The position numbers were made by a program, and so were the translations under genes. DNA of 64,000 nt, taken from Polyangium sp. 6x1. Its GTDB lineage: Bacteria; Myxococcota_A; Polyangia; Polyangiales; Polyangiaceae. The stretch lies in the NCBI RefSeq assembly GCF_029946515.1, contig NZ_JARZHH010000001.1, positions 496,001-560,000 on the forward strand, written 5' to 3'. Shown here one piece after another: positions 50,809 through 60,500 of this stretch; within the stretch, counting starts at the first letter, position 1; each line of letters opens with the position of its first letter. The notes under the pieces are model-generated. The model was not told the DNA's origin, did no database searches, and saw only the letters and a list, made by a program, of their open reading frames with translations.

Positions 50809-52862
50809 AGCTCGACCCTCGCCCCGAAAATGGCCAGCGCCGGCAATCCCGAGATGAAACTCTTGCGGCTGAAATCGTAGTTGTACATAATCTCCTCGGG
50901 GTTGTCCTGGTTCGTCACGTTGGTGATGTCGAGGGAGAGGACGACCGAGGCGCGGCGCACAGCGATCGCCTTCTGCACGCGGAGGTCGAGGGCCTGGAAG
51001 CTCGGGAGGCGTGTTCCGTTTTGCGCGCCGAAGATCGGCTGGAAGCGGCCGGTCGTCACGTCGTCGAACGAGCCCACGACGGGCGTGCGCGGCGCGCCGG
51101 TGGCGTGACGGAATCGAAGACCGAAGTGCCATCCGCGCCATTCGTAGCCCGCCGTCGCCGTGAGCACGTGCGTCTGATCGTGATCGAAGAGCCGAGAGGA
51201 CGCGTCCCCCGCGGAACGTCGCTCGCTGCGGCTCGCCGTGTAGGCGATCCAGCCGTAGAGCCCATTGCGGAGCTGCCTGCGCGCGAGGACCTGCACGCCG
51301 AGGCTCTCGCCCTCGCCGTCCTGCGTGAGGGCGGCGGCGAGCTTCGGGGTGGGGAGGCGGCTGCGGACCACGAGATCGCCCTGGGCCACGAAAAAGCCGG
51401 TCACCTCGACGTCGAGGCCCGCGGGCCATCGCACGGACGCGCCGGCGCTCGCATGCGCCGCGCGGGAGAGCGTGAGGTTTGGCGTACCAAACACGGGGCC
51501 GAGATCCTCGGCCGACGGCGGCTGGTGGTAGAGACCGCCGCTCGCGGAGATGGTCACGTGTTCCACGGGGGAGATGCTTACCGAGAGCCGAGGATCCAGC
51601 CCCGGCAAGAGCCGCGACGAGCCGATGCCGGGGGTTTGTCCGATGCGCGGCGTGCTCCGGGATCCCTCCACGAGAAAAAGGTCGGCGCGCAGCCCCGGCG
51701 CGACGAGAAAGGGCCCGAGCCGCACTTCGGCAACGAGGAAAGGGCCGACGTCGACGATGTTCGTATTCCAATCATCGGCATTGACGTCGCTCCCGGGCGG
51801 CTGACCAAAGACGTAGAGGTCCCCTTCCCTCGGGGGCAACGTGAGCGACCCTTGGCGGAGCAGGCTCGCGCGAGACGCGAGGGCGTCCACGCCGGCCGTC
51901 ACGACGACGGCGGGCGAAATCGGGGCTCGATACGAGGCACGCAGCCCATACCGCCACGTGAGCGTGTCCCGCGCCTCTGGCGCCCCGCCGAACGAGGCGT
52001 CCCGCCGATCACGATCCCGCCCGAAAAATGGCACGATGACGACATTCGCGCCGTCCGGAAGAGCGCGCGTGTAACGTAAATAGAAACGATGAAAGGAGGT
52101 CTCGGTCGATTCGGTGCGGGTGTTCGCCGGATCGGACGACGGCTGCGTGCGCGTGAGCGTGTCCCCCGCGCCGAGGAGCACGGCCGAGATTTCCTCGTCC
52201 TCCCGGAGCGCGAGGGAGGCCTTGAGCTGATAATCCTGATACCGCGGGATCGGCACGACGTCGAGGACGCTCGGCGGAGCCACGGCGGAGACGAGCCGAT
52301 CGAAATGGCTCGCGCGCGCCGCGGCCGCGACGCGCACCCGATCGCCCACGGCAACGCTCACCATGCCCGCGGCATCGAGGAAATCCGCGCCGATCGATCC
52401 GTGACTGCCCTCCGCCGGGAGCTCGCGCGTGGTCACGCGGACGAGGCCGCCGAGGGCGCGACCATACTCGGCGCCGTATGCGCCGGGCGCGAGATCGATC
52501 GTCTGCACGAGGCCCGAGGGAAGCACGCCGCGGAGGCCATTTCCGTGATAGAGCGCCGGAACCTCGACGCCGTCCACGGTGACGCGGCTGTCACCCGGCG
52601 CGGCGCCCCAGAGGACGAGCCCTCCTCCGAAAAACCCGCCCCGCGCGACGCCCGGCAAGCTCTCCACGATTCGAAGCGCATCGTCCCGGGTCCCCGCCAC
52701 GCGCCGGGCCTCGTCGGCGCGAACGGTCGCGCGCCCCGGATCCCGCTTGCGTGGCGCCGCGCGGACAGTCACCTCGGCGGGTCGTGCTTCGTCGGAATGC
52801 GCCACCGCGACAAACGAGCCCACGGCCAGCACCGCGGCCATGCACGCCGCGCCGCGCCTCAC
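50805..52862 (-). CDS. TonB-dependent outer-membrane receptor
   Basis: 685 residues from GTG 52862 (GTGA overlap with the upstream lipoprotein gene). A signal peptide (CMAAVLAVGSFVAVAHSDEA) leads into a plug domain (TVRAAPRKRDPGRATVRADE, RIVESLPGVARGGFFGGGLVL, LRGVLPSGLVQTIDLAPGAY) and a beta barrel with alternating hydrophobic strands to the end (FISGLPALAIFGARVEL). No SusD-type partner is adjacent, but lipoproteins flank it on both sides. It would import a ligand driven by TonB/ExbBD; a TonB-like protein is at 20941-22056, but no ExbB/D lies here. The substrate is unknown; other operon members suggest an oxyanion or its complex. Confidence 0.92.
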   Translation of the reverse strand: MRRGAACMAAVLAVGSFVAVAHSDEARPAEVTVRAAPRKRDPGRATVRADEARRVAGTRDDALRIVESLPGVARGGFFGGGLVLWGAAPGDSRVTVDGVEVPALYHGNGLRGVLPSGLVQTIDLAPGAYGAEYGRALGGLVRVTTRELPAEGSHGSIGADFLDAAGMVSVAVGDRVRVAAAARASHFDRLVSAVAPPSVLDVVPIPRYQDYQLKASLALREDEEISAVLLGAGDTLTRTQPSSDPANTRTESTETSFHRFYLRYTRALPDGANVVIVPFFGRDRDRRDASFGGAPEARDTLTWRYGLRASYRAPISPAVVVTAGVDALASRASLLRQGSLTLPPREGDLYVFGQPPGSDVNADDWNTNIVDVGPFLVAEVRLGPFLVAPGLRADLFLVEGSRSTPRIGQTPGIGSSRLLPGLDPRLSVSISPVEHVTISASGGLYHQPPSAEDLGPVFGTPNLTLSRAAHASAGASVRWPAGLDVEVTGFFVAQGDLVVRSRLPTPKLAAALTQDGEGESLGVQVLARRQLRNGLYGWIAYTASRSERRSAGDASSRLFDHDQTHVLTATAGYEWRGWHFGLRFRHATGAPRTPVVGSFDDVTTGRFQPIFGAQNGTRLPSFQALDLRVQKAIAVRRASVVLSLDITNVTNQDNPEEIMYNYDFSRKSFISGLPALAIFGARVEL

Positions 52863-53746
52863 GGAACGTCGAACTCCACGGCGAGGACGCCAGCTCCCCT
52901 GTCGTGCGGCATGGCCTCGTCCGTGGGCCCGCTCTGCCCCGAGGATCGCGCAAGGGAGACGCCGCTCCGGAGCACGTCCACCGACCAGTTCGCATATCCC
53001 TCGCCGCAGAGGGAGAACGTGTCGACACGAACGATGTAATGGCCAGGCGGAGGCTCATCCTTCCAAACGACGTTCTCCATGCGCCTGCCGTCGATGACGC
53101 ATCCCGCATTCGAGTCGAAATCGAGGATGGCGCCGGATTGCCACGCCGTGGGATCCACCGGCTGCCCGGGCGGCGGCAGCTCGTACGAGTTGATGTTGCG
53201 CTTGTAGATCTCGACCCCGCGCGGATCGACGACGTGCAGGTCGAGGTCGGCCTCGCGATCCCAGCGAAGCGAGACGACGAGGTTTTCCGCGGGCGCAGGG
53301 ATGGCTGTGGCTTCGAGCGGATGACGGCTCGCGACGCCGACGTGGTCATCCGTGTCGACGGCGCGTACGAGGAGCTCGTACGCCCCCGCGCGCATGTCGG
53401 GCGAAAACGAGAGAGAGACGTCGAACGTGGGAAAGGCTGGCGATTGCACGTCCGGCAGGCCCGCGGGGACGATCCAGTACCCCGTATCCCCGGCGAGGCC
53501 GAGCGCGACCGACGTTGCTTTCGGCTCGAGGGATCCCCTGAGTGGTTTGTCGATCTGCCCGACCCGTACGCCATTCGTACCGAGGTCCACGGCGACGACG
53601 CCGGGGCCGCCATTCTCTTCTGGCATCGGCCCCTCCACGTACGCCCCGGGCGCGACACGCATGTCCGCAAAGAGCCCGGGATCGGAGGGGACGCCGTCGC
53701 AACCGGTGAGCGCCGGAAAAAGGAGCACGAGCGCCGAGCGCCTCAA
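52859..53746 (-). CDS. YfaP-like (DUF2135) lipoprotein of the uptake operon
   Basis: 295 residues from TTG 53746, overlapping the porin stop as TTGA. The signal is LRRSALVLLFPALTGC (Cys 16). After a beta domain (about 25-130; VSLSFSPDMRAGAYELLVRA) comes the YfaP/DUF2135 core: VSLRWDREADLDLHVVDPRG, GAILDFDSNAGCVIDGRRME, NVVWKDEPPPGHYIVRVDTF and SLCGEGYANWSVDVLRSG. DUF2135 domains are envelope modules of unknown chemistry with a carbohydrate- or calcium-binding look. Its place between a porin and a receptor suggests it is an outer-membrane accessory factor. Confidence 0.85.
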   Translation of the reverse strand: MRRSALVLLFPALTGCDGVPSDPGLFADMRVAPGAYVEGPMPEENGGPGVVAVDLGTNGVRVGQIDKPLRGSLEPKATSVALGLAGDTGYWIVPAGLPDVQSPAFPTFDVSLSFSPDMRAGAYELLVRAVDTDDHVGVASRHPLEATAIPAPAENLVVSLRWDREADLDLHVVDPRGVEIYKRNINSYELPPPGQPVDPTAWQSGAILDFDSNAGCVIDGRRMENVVWKDEPPPGHYIVRVDTFSLCGEGYANWSVDVLRSGVSLARSSGQSGPTDEAMPHDRGAGVLAVEFDVP

Positions 53747-55077
53747 AACGACACCTCCCCGCGGATCGCGAACGAGTCGTCCCCGAGCGTGGTCGGGAGC
53801 CCTCCCGCGGTGCGGCCGAGCGCGTTGTTCCGATGATCGTATTCGAGCACGACGCGCAAGGCGGGATGGGGGCTCTCCCGGGCAAACGTCCACGTCGGCG
53901 GCGTGTACCGGAGCGCAGCGGCGATCGAGATCGTGGAATACGTGCTGTCGCGGGGCACGAGGTCCTTGCCGCGTTGCTCGCTCGCGTCCTGGTCGGGGTT
54001 GTACCGATCGTACCGCACGCCGATCATCGCATACCGCCCGAGCTCCTGCGTGATCCCGACGTGAAAGCCGAGCTCGCGGAGATCTCGGCCCGCGCCGATG
54101 GGATCGGCGGGTTCGACACCACGATCGAGGTTTTGCGCGCGCACGATTTCACCGAAGAGGCATGCCTCGCCGACCACCGGGAGCTTCGCCGTGATCCGCA
54201 GATCGGCGCCAAGCGCGAAGCGGTCGAAGTTCTCGGAAGGCGTGGCCGCGGTCCCCGGGATCACCCGGATCTCGGTCCCCTCCACGAGGCCATTTTCATT
54301 CTCGTCACGCCACACGAGCACGTCCTTCGTGCTCGGCGTGCCCCGATGCAAGCCCGTGCCGGAGAGCGCGGAAAAACCGCCCTGCACGCGCAGCTTCGCG
54401 AGCGGCCTCGTATCGACGCCGATGCGGCCGAGGACGTCCTTGCCTCCGTTCGGATCACGTGCCGGGAAAAACACCTGCCCGATGGGCTCGCCGTTCATGA
54501 GGGCCACGGCATAACGAAAGATACGATAACCACCGGAGAGGCGCGCCCCGAGGTCGTAGTTGCCAGGAAACAACGCGCGGCTCGTCGTGGAGCGTTCGAG
54601 GAAGAGGCGGCTTCGCTCGCGCTCCGGTCCTTCGACGCCAAACGGAATCTTGAAGAGGCCGAGCGTGGCCATGACGTAGGGCGGCGCCTCGGGGTTCGCG
54701 CCTTGCCAGCGCGCCGAGATCTCGGCCTCGATGAGGCGCGCGACAGGCCCCTCCACGGTGTTCGCGTCGAGCTCGAGCGCACCGCTCACGATGTGCGCGC
54801 TCGCCTCGGCGCGAAGGCGCGCCCGCGTGATCGTGAATCGATCCTCGTTGAGTGGCGCGCCGGTCGCGGGGTTGATTTCATCCTGCGACGATTGCCGGTA
54901 CGCCACGGCGTCGGCCTGCACGTATCCCGAGAGGCGGAGGCGCACGGGGGGCTCGGACGGCTTCGGCTTGGTCTCGGCCCGCGCGGTCGCGGTCACGCTC
55001 GCGACGAGCAAGCTCGCGAGCGCGACGAACCACCGCGATGTGCCCTCAAGGGAGCGGCGGCAACGAGCCATCGTCAT
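53743..55077 (-). CDS. OprP/OprO-like outer-membrane porin
   Basis: 444 residues from ATG 55077 (ATG 55071 also possible); it overlaps the upstream small lipoprotein by 32 nt. A signal peptide ends TATARAET. The barrel is OprP/OprO-like: LRLSGYVQADAVAYRQS, DRFTITRARLRAEASAHI, ATLGLFKIPFGVEGPERERS, FPGNYDLGARLSGGYRIFRY and a C-terminal strand ending REVSF-like (IRGEVSF, final Phe). Members of this family let phosphate and other anions cross the outer membrane. With a PstS-like protein two genes upstream, phosphate or a related oxyanion is plausible, but the usual Arg ladder cannot be checked without a structure. Confidence 0.88.
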   Translation of the reverse strand: MTMARCRRSLEGTSRWFVALASLLVASVTATARAETKPKPSEPPVRLRLSGYVQADAVAYRQSSQDEINPATGAPLNEDRFTITRARLRAEASAHIVSGALELDANTVEGPVARLIEAEISARWQGANPEAPPYVMATLGLFKIPFGVEGPERERSRLFLERSTTSRALFPGNYDLGARLSGGYRIFRYAVALMNGEPIGQVFFPARDPNGGKDVLGRIGVDTRPLAKLRVQGGFSALSGTGLHRGTPSTKDVLVWRDENENGLVEGTEIRVIPGTAATPSENFDRFALGADLRITAKLPVVGEACLFGEIVRAQNLDRGVEPADPIGAGRDLRELGFHVGITQELGRYAMIGVRYDRYNPDQDASEQRGKDLVPRDSTYSTISIAAALRYTPPTWTFARESPHPALRVVLEYDHRNNALGRTAGGLPTTLGDDSFAIRGEVSF

Positions 55078-55336
55078 TCAGGAGCGGCAGGTTCACGACC
55101 TTGTCCACCTTCTCTGCGTCGGTGCAGGCGTTGATGATCTCCACGTGGGTCGTGGGCGTGGTAAAACATTCGGGCTCGCCCCCGCCAGCTCCGCCGGCTC
55201 CGCCCACACCGCCGCCCCCACCCGCGCCGCTGCTCGACGAGCTGCCCGCGGGGTTTGCCGGCGGATTCTCCTCGCCGCAAGCGGCCGCGAGCAGGACGAC
55301 GACGAAAAGCAGCTTGATCCCATGTCGCGTGTTCAT
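55046..55336 (-). CDS. Small Gly-rich lipoprotein of the uptake operon
   Basis: 96 residues from ATG 55336 (ATGA overlap with the PstS-like stop). The signal ends VLLAAAC (Cys 20). A Ser/Gly linker (SSSSSGAGGGGGVGGAGGAG) precedes a short conserved block with two Cys (EPECFTTPTTHVEIINACTD) and AEKVDKVVNLPLLND. This C-terminal block is too short to be an independent enzyme and may bind the neighbouring binding protein or porin. The name is unknown; its retention within a tightly coupled operon argues for a real job. Confidence 0.8.
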   Translation of the reverse strand: MNTRHGIKLLFVVVLLAAACGEENPPANPAGSSSSSGAGGGGGVGGAGGAGGGEPECFTTPTTHVEIINACTDAEKVDKVVNLPLLNDDGSLPPLP

Positions 55337-56532
55337 TTCGCCTCGCAGAAGCCGTGCCGGCACTTGCCCGCGCCACACTCGCCATCCCCTCCACACGCCT
55401 TGCACGTCGCGCTGGGTTGTCCCACGCGGCTCTCGAAGAAACATCCGCACGGCTCGGACGGGCTGTAGAGCGAGAGGTCGCCTCCCTCGAAGGATCGCGT
55501 GACCGTCATCGCGCAATCGGGGACGAGGCCTTTCGAGATCACGACGTCGAGCGGATCGAACTCCGGCGCGGGTGCGACGGTCTTCGAGAGGATCATGTCG
55601 ACGAGGTACCGAACGCGGGCGTTTGTCACGGTCCCCTGTGCGTCGACTGGAGCGAGATAGACGGTGGGCGACCAGATCGTGTAATGGCCGTCCCGCACGT
55701 TGCGTTTGTCGAAGGACGTCGCCGTGGAGTCGGGGTAATAGGCGTGCTTCTGCTTGAACGCCTGGAACGCGAGCGCTTCGACCTTGTCCCGGTTGCCGTC
55801 GTAGATCTCGGCGCCGAGGATACCGATCGTCTTCTCGGGGCTCGGCGAGGTGGCGACGCCGTTCAGGACCTCGGACGATTTGTCGAGCATCACCCCTTTC
55901 CATTTCGCGCCCGGCACGCCGATGGCCGCGGCCATCGTGAGCAGCGTGCTCTTTGTCGTCGTGCGGATGAAATAAAGCGACTCGTCCGTCCAGGGCTCGA
56001 CCTTCCCTTGCGCGCCGAAGCCGAAGACGAAATACGCCTCCTCCGCCGTGATCGCGCGCTGCGAGCTCGCCTCCGGGACGATGAAGACATAGGGCTGCAC
56101 GGGCCCCTGAAAGAGGCCGATCCCGGAAGGCGGCGGCGAGGGATCACAGGAGCTCACGAAGAGCGCCGAGATGGCGAGATCGAGGGGGACACCATTCGGG
56201 TCGATCGTGCACTGGGGCGCGGGCTTGCTCGGATCCCACGTCGGATCCTCGGTAACCGACGGGATGTAGAGCGGGTTCGTGGTGAGCTTCGTGCCCTTGT
56301 ACATCGCGTCGATGTTCGTGCACGAGCCGCTCGTCTTGTAGATGAGCGTCATCGGGCTCGCCTGCGAGGCGCGGAGCTTCTGGCCGAGCGCCTTGAGGAG
56401 CGGCTCCTGCGTGTCCCCGCTCTGAATGTAGACAGGGTTTGGCAGAGCGCTGCAATCCAGGGCGAGGGCCGGTCGCGGCGAGAGGAACGCCGCGAGCGCC
56501 CCCAGAAGCATGGTTTGTCGGATCAGTTTCAA
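55333..56532 (-). CDS. PstS-like periplasmic substrate-binding protein
   Basis: 399 residues from TTG 56532, set by AAGGAG eight bases upstream and by a proper signal MKLIRQTMLLGALAAFLSPR. Mature features match PstS/PBP: PVYIQSGDTQEPLLKALGQK, a ligand-loop YKTSGSCTNID-x-MYKG, and ISALFVSSCDPSPPPSGIG. Hinge strands include AAIGVPGAKWKGVML and KQKHAYYPDSTATSF. The end has a Cys-rich knot (CGCFFESRVGQP, CKACGGDGECGAGKC). Phosphate-binding proteins of this family usually sit with a PstABC transporter, which is absent here. It could bind phosphate or another oxyanion and pass it to the porin or receptor system. Confidence 0.88.
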   Translation of the reverse strand: MKLIRQTMLLGALAAFLSPRPALALDCSALPNPVYIQSGDTQEPLLKALGQKLRASQASPMTLIYKTSGSCTNIDAMYKGTKLTTNPLYIPSVTEDPTWDPSKPAPQCTIDPNGVPLDLAISALFVSSCDPSPPPSGIGLFQGPVQPYVFIVPEASSQRAITAEEAYFVFGFGAQGKVEPWTDESLYFIRTTTKSTLLTMAAAIGVPGAKWKGVMLDKSSEVLNGVATSPSPEKTIGILGAEIYDGNRDKVEALAFQAFKQKHAYYPDSTATSFDKRNVRDGHYTIWSPTVYLAPVDAQGTVTNARVRYLVDMILSKTVAPAPEFDPLDVVISKGLVPDCAMTVTRSFEGGDLSLYSPSEPCGCFFESRVGQPSATCKACGGDGECGAGKCRHGFCEAK

Positions 56533-57419
56533 GGGATGCTCCTTCCAAACTGCAAATGCCCGGCGCTCGTCGCGTCGTAGCCCGCGTGGCGCGCGAGCCG
56601 AGCCCGATATTTCCCGCTCTGGACGAGCTCGCAGAGTGCGAGGACGCGGGAATCGCCGAGGTGCGCGGCGCGAAAGACGAGGCCATACGCCTCCGCCACG
56701 ACCGGCGTGAACCCGAGCCCCGCGTGCGCGGCCCACGCGCGCGACGCGAGCGCGACCTCGGCGTCCCCACGCGCGACGGCCATGACCGCGTCCCTGTGGG
56801 ATCGATATTCCTCGGCGTGCGCATAGGCGCGCTCGGGCTCGATCCCTTCGCGGGACAAGGCCTCGTCGATATGGTGGCGAATGCCCGCGGTCCGCGGCCG
56901 CGACGCGAGCCTGCGCCCCGCGATGCTGGAGAGCCTGCGCAGCCGCAGGCCTTTTCGATGCGCGAGCCCGAGCTCACGCACGGCGAGGTGGAGCCACGCG
57001 AGCTTCTCGCCGCCGAGCGAAGCGGGAACATGATCCCCGTGGCAACCCGCGCCGAGCACGGCGCCACGCTCCAGCCGGACGAGGCCGGTGGCGTGATCGG
57101 CGAGGACGAAGCCCACGAGCGGGGCGGATCGATCGCGCCCCTCGTCGAATAAAACCTCGATCGCGAGGTCTCCGTTCGCCGCGAGCAAGGGCGGGAGCGA
57201 GGCCTCGGGCGCCGCCTCCGCCGGCTCCACGGCCGAATCGCCCCGGCTCCACGCGAGCACCTCGGCCTCGTCGTAACGCCACTCGTCGCCGACGCGGCGC
57301 GCGGGGAGCCCCCGCTTGAGGAGCCGGTAGACGTGCTTCGGATGAACACGGAGCAGCGCCGCGACCTCGTGGGTCGTGAGCAAGGCCGGGGGCCGCCGGG
57401 GAGGTGTGTCGTTACCCAA
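56529..57419 (-). CDS. HTH-PBP one-component regulator of the uptake operon
   Basis: 296 residues from TTG 57419 (TTG 57383 is an alternative, giving MLTTHEVAALL). The N-terminus is an excisionase-type HTH (LLTTHEVAALLRVHPKHVYR through GDEWRYDEAEVLAWSRG), and the C-terminal two thirds are a periplasmic-binding-protein-like sensor domain (about 85-290; DLAIEVLFDEGRDRSAPLVG, RLSSIAGRRLASRPRTAGIR, DAEVALASRAWAAHAGLGF, YGLVFRAAHLGD). Such fusions sense small ligands, often oxyanions such as molybdate, in the cytoplasm. The gene leads the operon, and its stop overlaps the PstS-like start as TTGA. Three GGTAAC repeats at its 5' end suggest autoregulation. Confidence 0.85.
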   Translation of the reverse strand: MGNDTPPRRPPALLTTHEVAALLRVHPKHVYRLLKRGLPARRVGDEWRYDEAEVLAWSRGDSAVEPAEAAPEASLPPLLAANGDLAIEVLFDEGRDRSAPLVGFVLADHATGLVRLERGAVLGAGCHGDHVPASLGGEKLAWLHLAVRELGLAHRKGLRLRRLSSIAGRRLASRPRTAGIRHHIDEALSREGIEPERAYAHAEEYRSHRDAVMAVARGDAEVALASRAWAAHAGLGFTPVVAEAYGLVFRAAHLGDSRVLALCELVQSGKYRARLARHAGYDATSAGHLQFGRSIP

Positions 57420-57446
57420 GGTGGTCGGATGTTACCTAATGTTACC
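57411..57446 (-). promoter_or_regulatory. Three GGTAAC direct repeats at the 5' end of the uptake operon
   Basis: On the minus strand GGTAAC occurs at 57446-57441, 57436-57431 and 57416-57411. The spacings are 10 and 20 bp, i.e. one and two helical turns, so all face the same side of DNA. The last copy overlaps the first codons after TTG 57419, so binding could block the start. Confidence 0.6.
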
Positions 57447-57563
57447 CGTGAGGGCACAAAAGATCGCGACGACCGCGTCGGGCGGGGTATCCGTCTCGAA
57501 GGTTCGGGGGGGATGCCGCGCCCGGTCAGGGCGCGGCGGGGAGGGAAAACGAGAGGGAGAGAA

Positions 57564-60500
57564 TCAGGCCGAGCGACGACGCCGACGCAGCCCGAAGGCC
57601 GCCACGACGATCAGCGCGCCCAGGCCGCCGGCCGTGGACGAATCCGACGCCGTCCGGCAGCCGCAGCCGCCGTCATTGGTCGTCTGTCCGCCGCCCGCGC
57701 CCGCCGCGCCGCCAACGCCGCCGCCCATACCACCGGCGCCGCCGTTGCCGCCGTTGCCGCCATTGCCACCGGCGCCGCCGTTGCCGCCCGTGCCACCATT
57801 GCCGCCCGCACCGCCAGCGCCGCCATTGCCGCCGGCGCCGCCATTGCCACCAGCTCCGCCCGCGCCGCCGCCTCCGCCAGCGCCCATGGCCGGCACGCAC
57901 CATTCCATGACCGGATCACACTCGTAGTCCGGGGCGCACATGCTGTCGTTCGTGCAGCTCGTCGCGCACTTCGTCCCATCGCACGCGTACCCGGGCACGC
58001 ACGAGGTCTCCGTGCCTGCGGCGCACGTGCCATTGCCGTCGCACGTGGACGGGTTCGTCTGCGAGGTCCCCATGCACTTGCCCGCCGCGCACTCCGTGCC
58101 CGACGCGTAGAGCGCGCAAGCGCCACTGCCGTTGCACTGGCCATTCTGGCCGCAGGTCGAGGGCACCTGGGCCGCGCACTCGCTGTCCGGATCCGTGCCG
58201 TTCTTGATCGGACCGCACTCGCCGTCCGCGCCCTGGCCCTTCTTCGCCGTGGAGCAAGCCACGCAGCCGCCGTTGCACGCGGCGTCGCAGCAGACGCCGT
58301 CCACGCAGAAGCCAGAGCTGCACTCCGACACGTTCGAGCAAGGCGCGCCCGGCGAGCCCGCCGGCTTGCAAGCGCCCGCCGTGCAGACGTTGCCCGGCAA
58401 GCACTCGTTACTGTTCGTGCAGGGGTTCTTGCACGTGCCGCCCGAGCAGACGTACGGCGCGCAGTCCTGCCCCATCGCGTCGTTCACGCATTGACCCGAC
58501 CCATTGCAGATCTGGCCCGTGACCGTGCTGCCCTGGCAGGTGCTCACCCCGCAGGAGGTGCCCTGCGGATGGAGCTGACACGCGCCCGAGCCATTGCAAA
58601 CGCCGGTCTGTCCGCAGCTCGACGCCGCCTGCGTCACGCATTCGTTGTCGGGATCGACGCCGAGGGCGATCGGCCCGCACACGCCGTCCGTGCCGCTGCC
58701 CTTCTTCGCCACGGTGCACGCCTGGCAAAGGCCGCCGCACGCCGTGTTGCAGCAGACGCCGTCGACGCAGGAGCCCGACGCGCACTGGCCATTCATCATG
58801 CACGCGGCGCCGTTCGCGAGCGGCGGGACGCACGCGCCCATCACGCAGGCGTTGCCCGCCGCGCAATCGGCGCTCGTCGTGCACGCGCCCTGGCAAGCGC
58901 CGCCCGAGCACGCGTACGGCGCGCAGTCCTGCCCCGCCGCGGACGGGATGCACGTGCCCACGCCGTCGCAGACCTGGCCCTTCAGCACCGTGCCCTGGCA
59001 AAGCGGGCTGCCGCAGGACGTGCCCGACGCGTGGAGCTGGCAAGCGCCGGCGCCATTGCATTGCCCCGTCCTGCCGCAGGTCGCGGCCGCCTCCGCCGAG
59101 CAGTCGCTGTCCGGATCCGCGCCGGCCACGATCGGCCCGCACGTCCCGTCCGCGCCCGCGCCCTTCTTGCCCGCCGAGCACGCCTGGCACGTGCCCGTGC
59201 AGCTCGTGTTGCAGCAGACGCCGTCGACGCAGTTCGCCGACTGGCAATCGGAGTTCGCCGTGCACTGCGCGCCATTGCCGAGCAGGCCGACGCACGCGTT
59301 GTTGACGCACGAGAAGCCGGACGCGCAATCCGCGCCCGTCGTGCACGAGGACTTGCACATGTTCGCCCCGCACGCGTACGGCGCGCAGCTCGTCGGCATG
59401 CCACTCGCCGCGCACGTCCCCGCGCCGTCGCAGGTCTGCGGCTGGAGCGAACCGCCATTGCAGGTCGAGCCGCAGCTCGTGCCCGAGGCGTAGAGCTTGC
59501 ACGCGGCCGCGCCGTTGCAGCTCCCGTTCGTGCCGCACGAGCTCGCGCCCTGGTCGGTGCACTCGTTGTCGGGATCGGTGTCGATCTTGATCGGTCCGCA
59601 GACGCCGTCGGTGCCCGCGCCCTTCTTCGCCGCGGTGCACGCCTGGCAGGTGCTCGTGCAGGCCGCGTCGCAGCAGACGCCGTCCGCGCAGAAGCCGCTC
59701 ACGCATTGCGCGCCGATCGAGCACGCCGCGCCGTTCGCGCCGGGCGAGACGTCCGAGAGGACACGCGCGCGGGCCCGATCCGAGCCGTAGGGCTGCTGCG
59801 GGTCGAACCGGTAGTACGCGGCGAGGACCTCCTGCGGCTTGCCCGCCGCGAGCTGCGGCCGGAGTTCGTGCTGCAGCGCGTCGTTCGCCACGACGAACCC
59901 GCTCGCATCCTTGTTCGTGCCGGTGCTCGAGATGCGCGCGCCGTAGATGTCTTGATAGTTCTGGGTCGTACGATCGTCCTGCCAGACGACCCAGTACTGC
60001 GTGCCGTCCCAGGCCGTGGCGGGGAAGCTCTGGGTGTTCACCGCGCTGCTCACGTTGATGCCGACGACGTCGAGCACCGTACCCGCGGCGTTCACGCGGG
60101 CGCCGCGCACGTTGGAGTCGTCGTTCCAGGCGACGAACCAGTCCACCCCGTTCGACGCGACCGCGGCGTTCGTCTCCGCCGAGCCCACGACGGCCGAGAC
60201 GGGGATCGCGAGCGCGCCCGGGTCGAGGACCACGCCGGCGGGCGTCACGCGCGAGCCGAAGATGTCGTTCGCGTTCGTCGGCTTGGTCCAGGCGACGAGA
60301 TAGTTCGTGCCGTTGTACGCGACCGCGGGCAGCGACCCGCCGCCGGTCGAGACCTTGACGCCCGCGGGATCGAGCACGGTCGACGACGGCGCGACGCGCG
60401 CGGCGAAGATCTCCGCGCTCGTCGCGTCGCGCCACGTGACGAGCCAGTTCGTCCCGTCCGCGGCGAGGGCGGGGTTCGTCTGGTTGCCGGCCGCCGTGTT

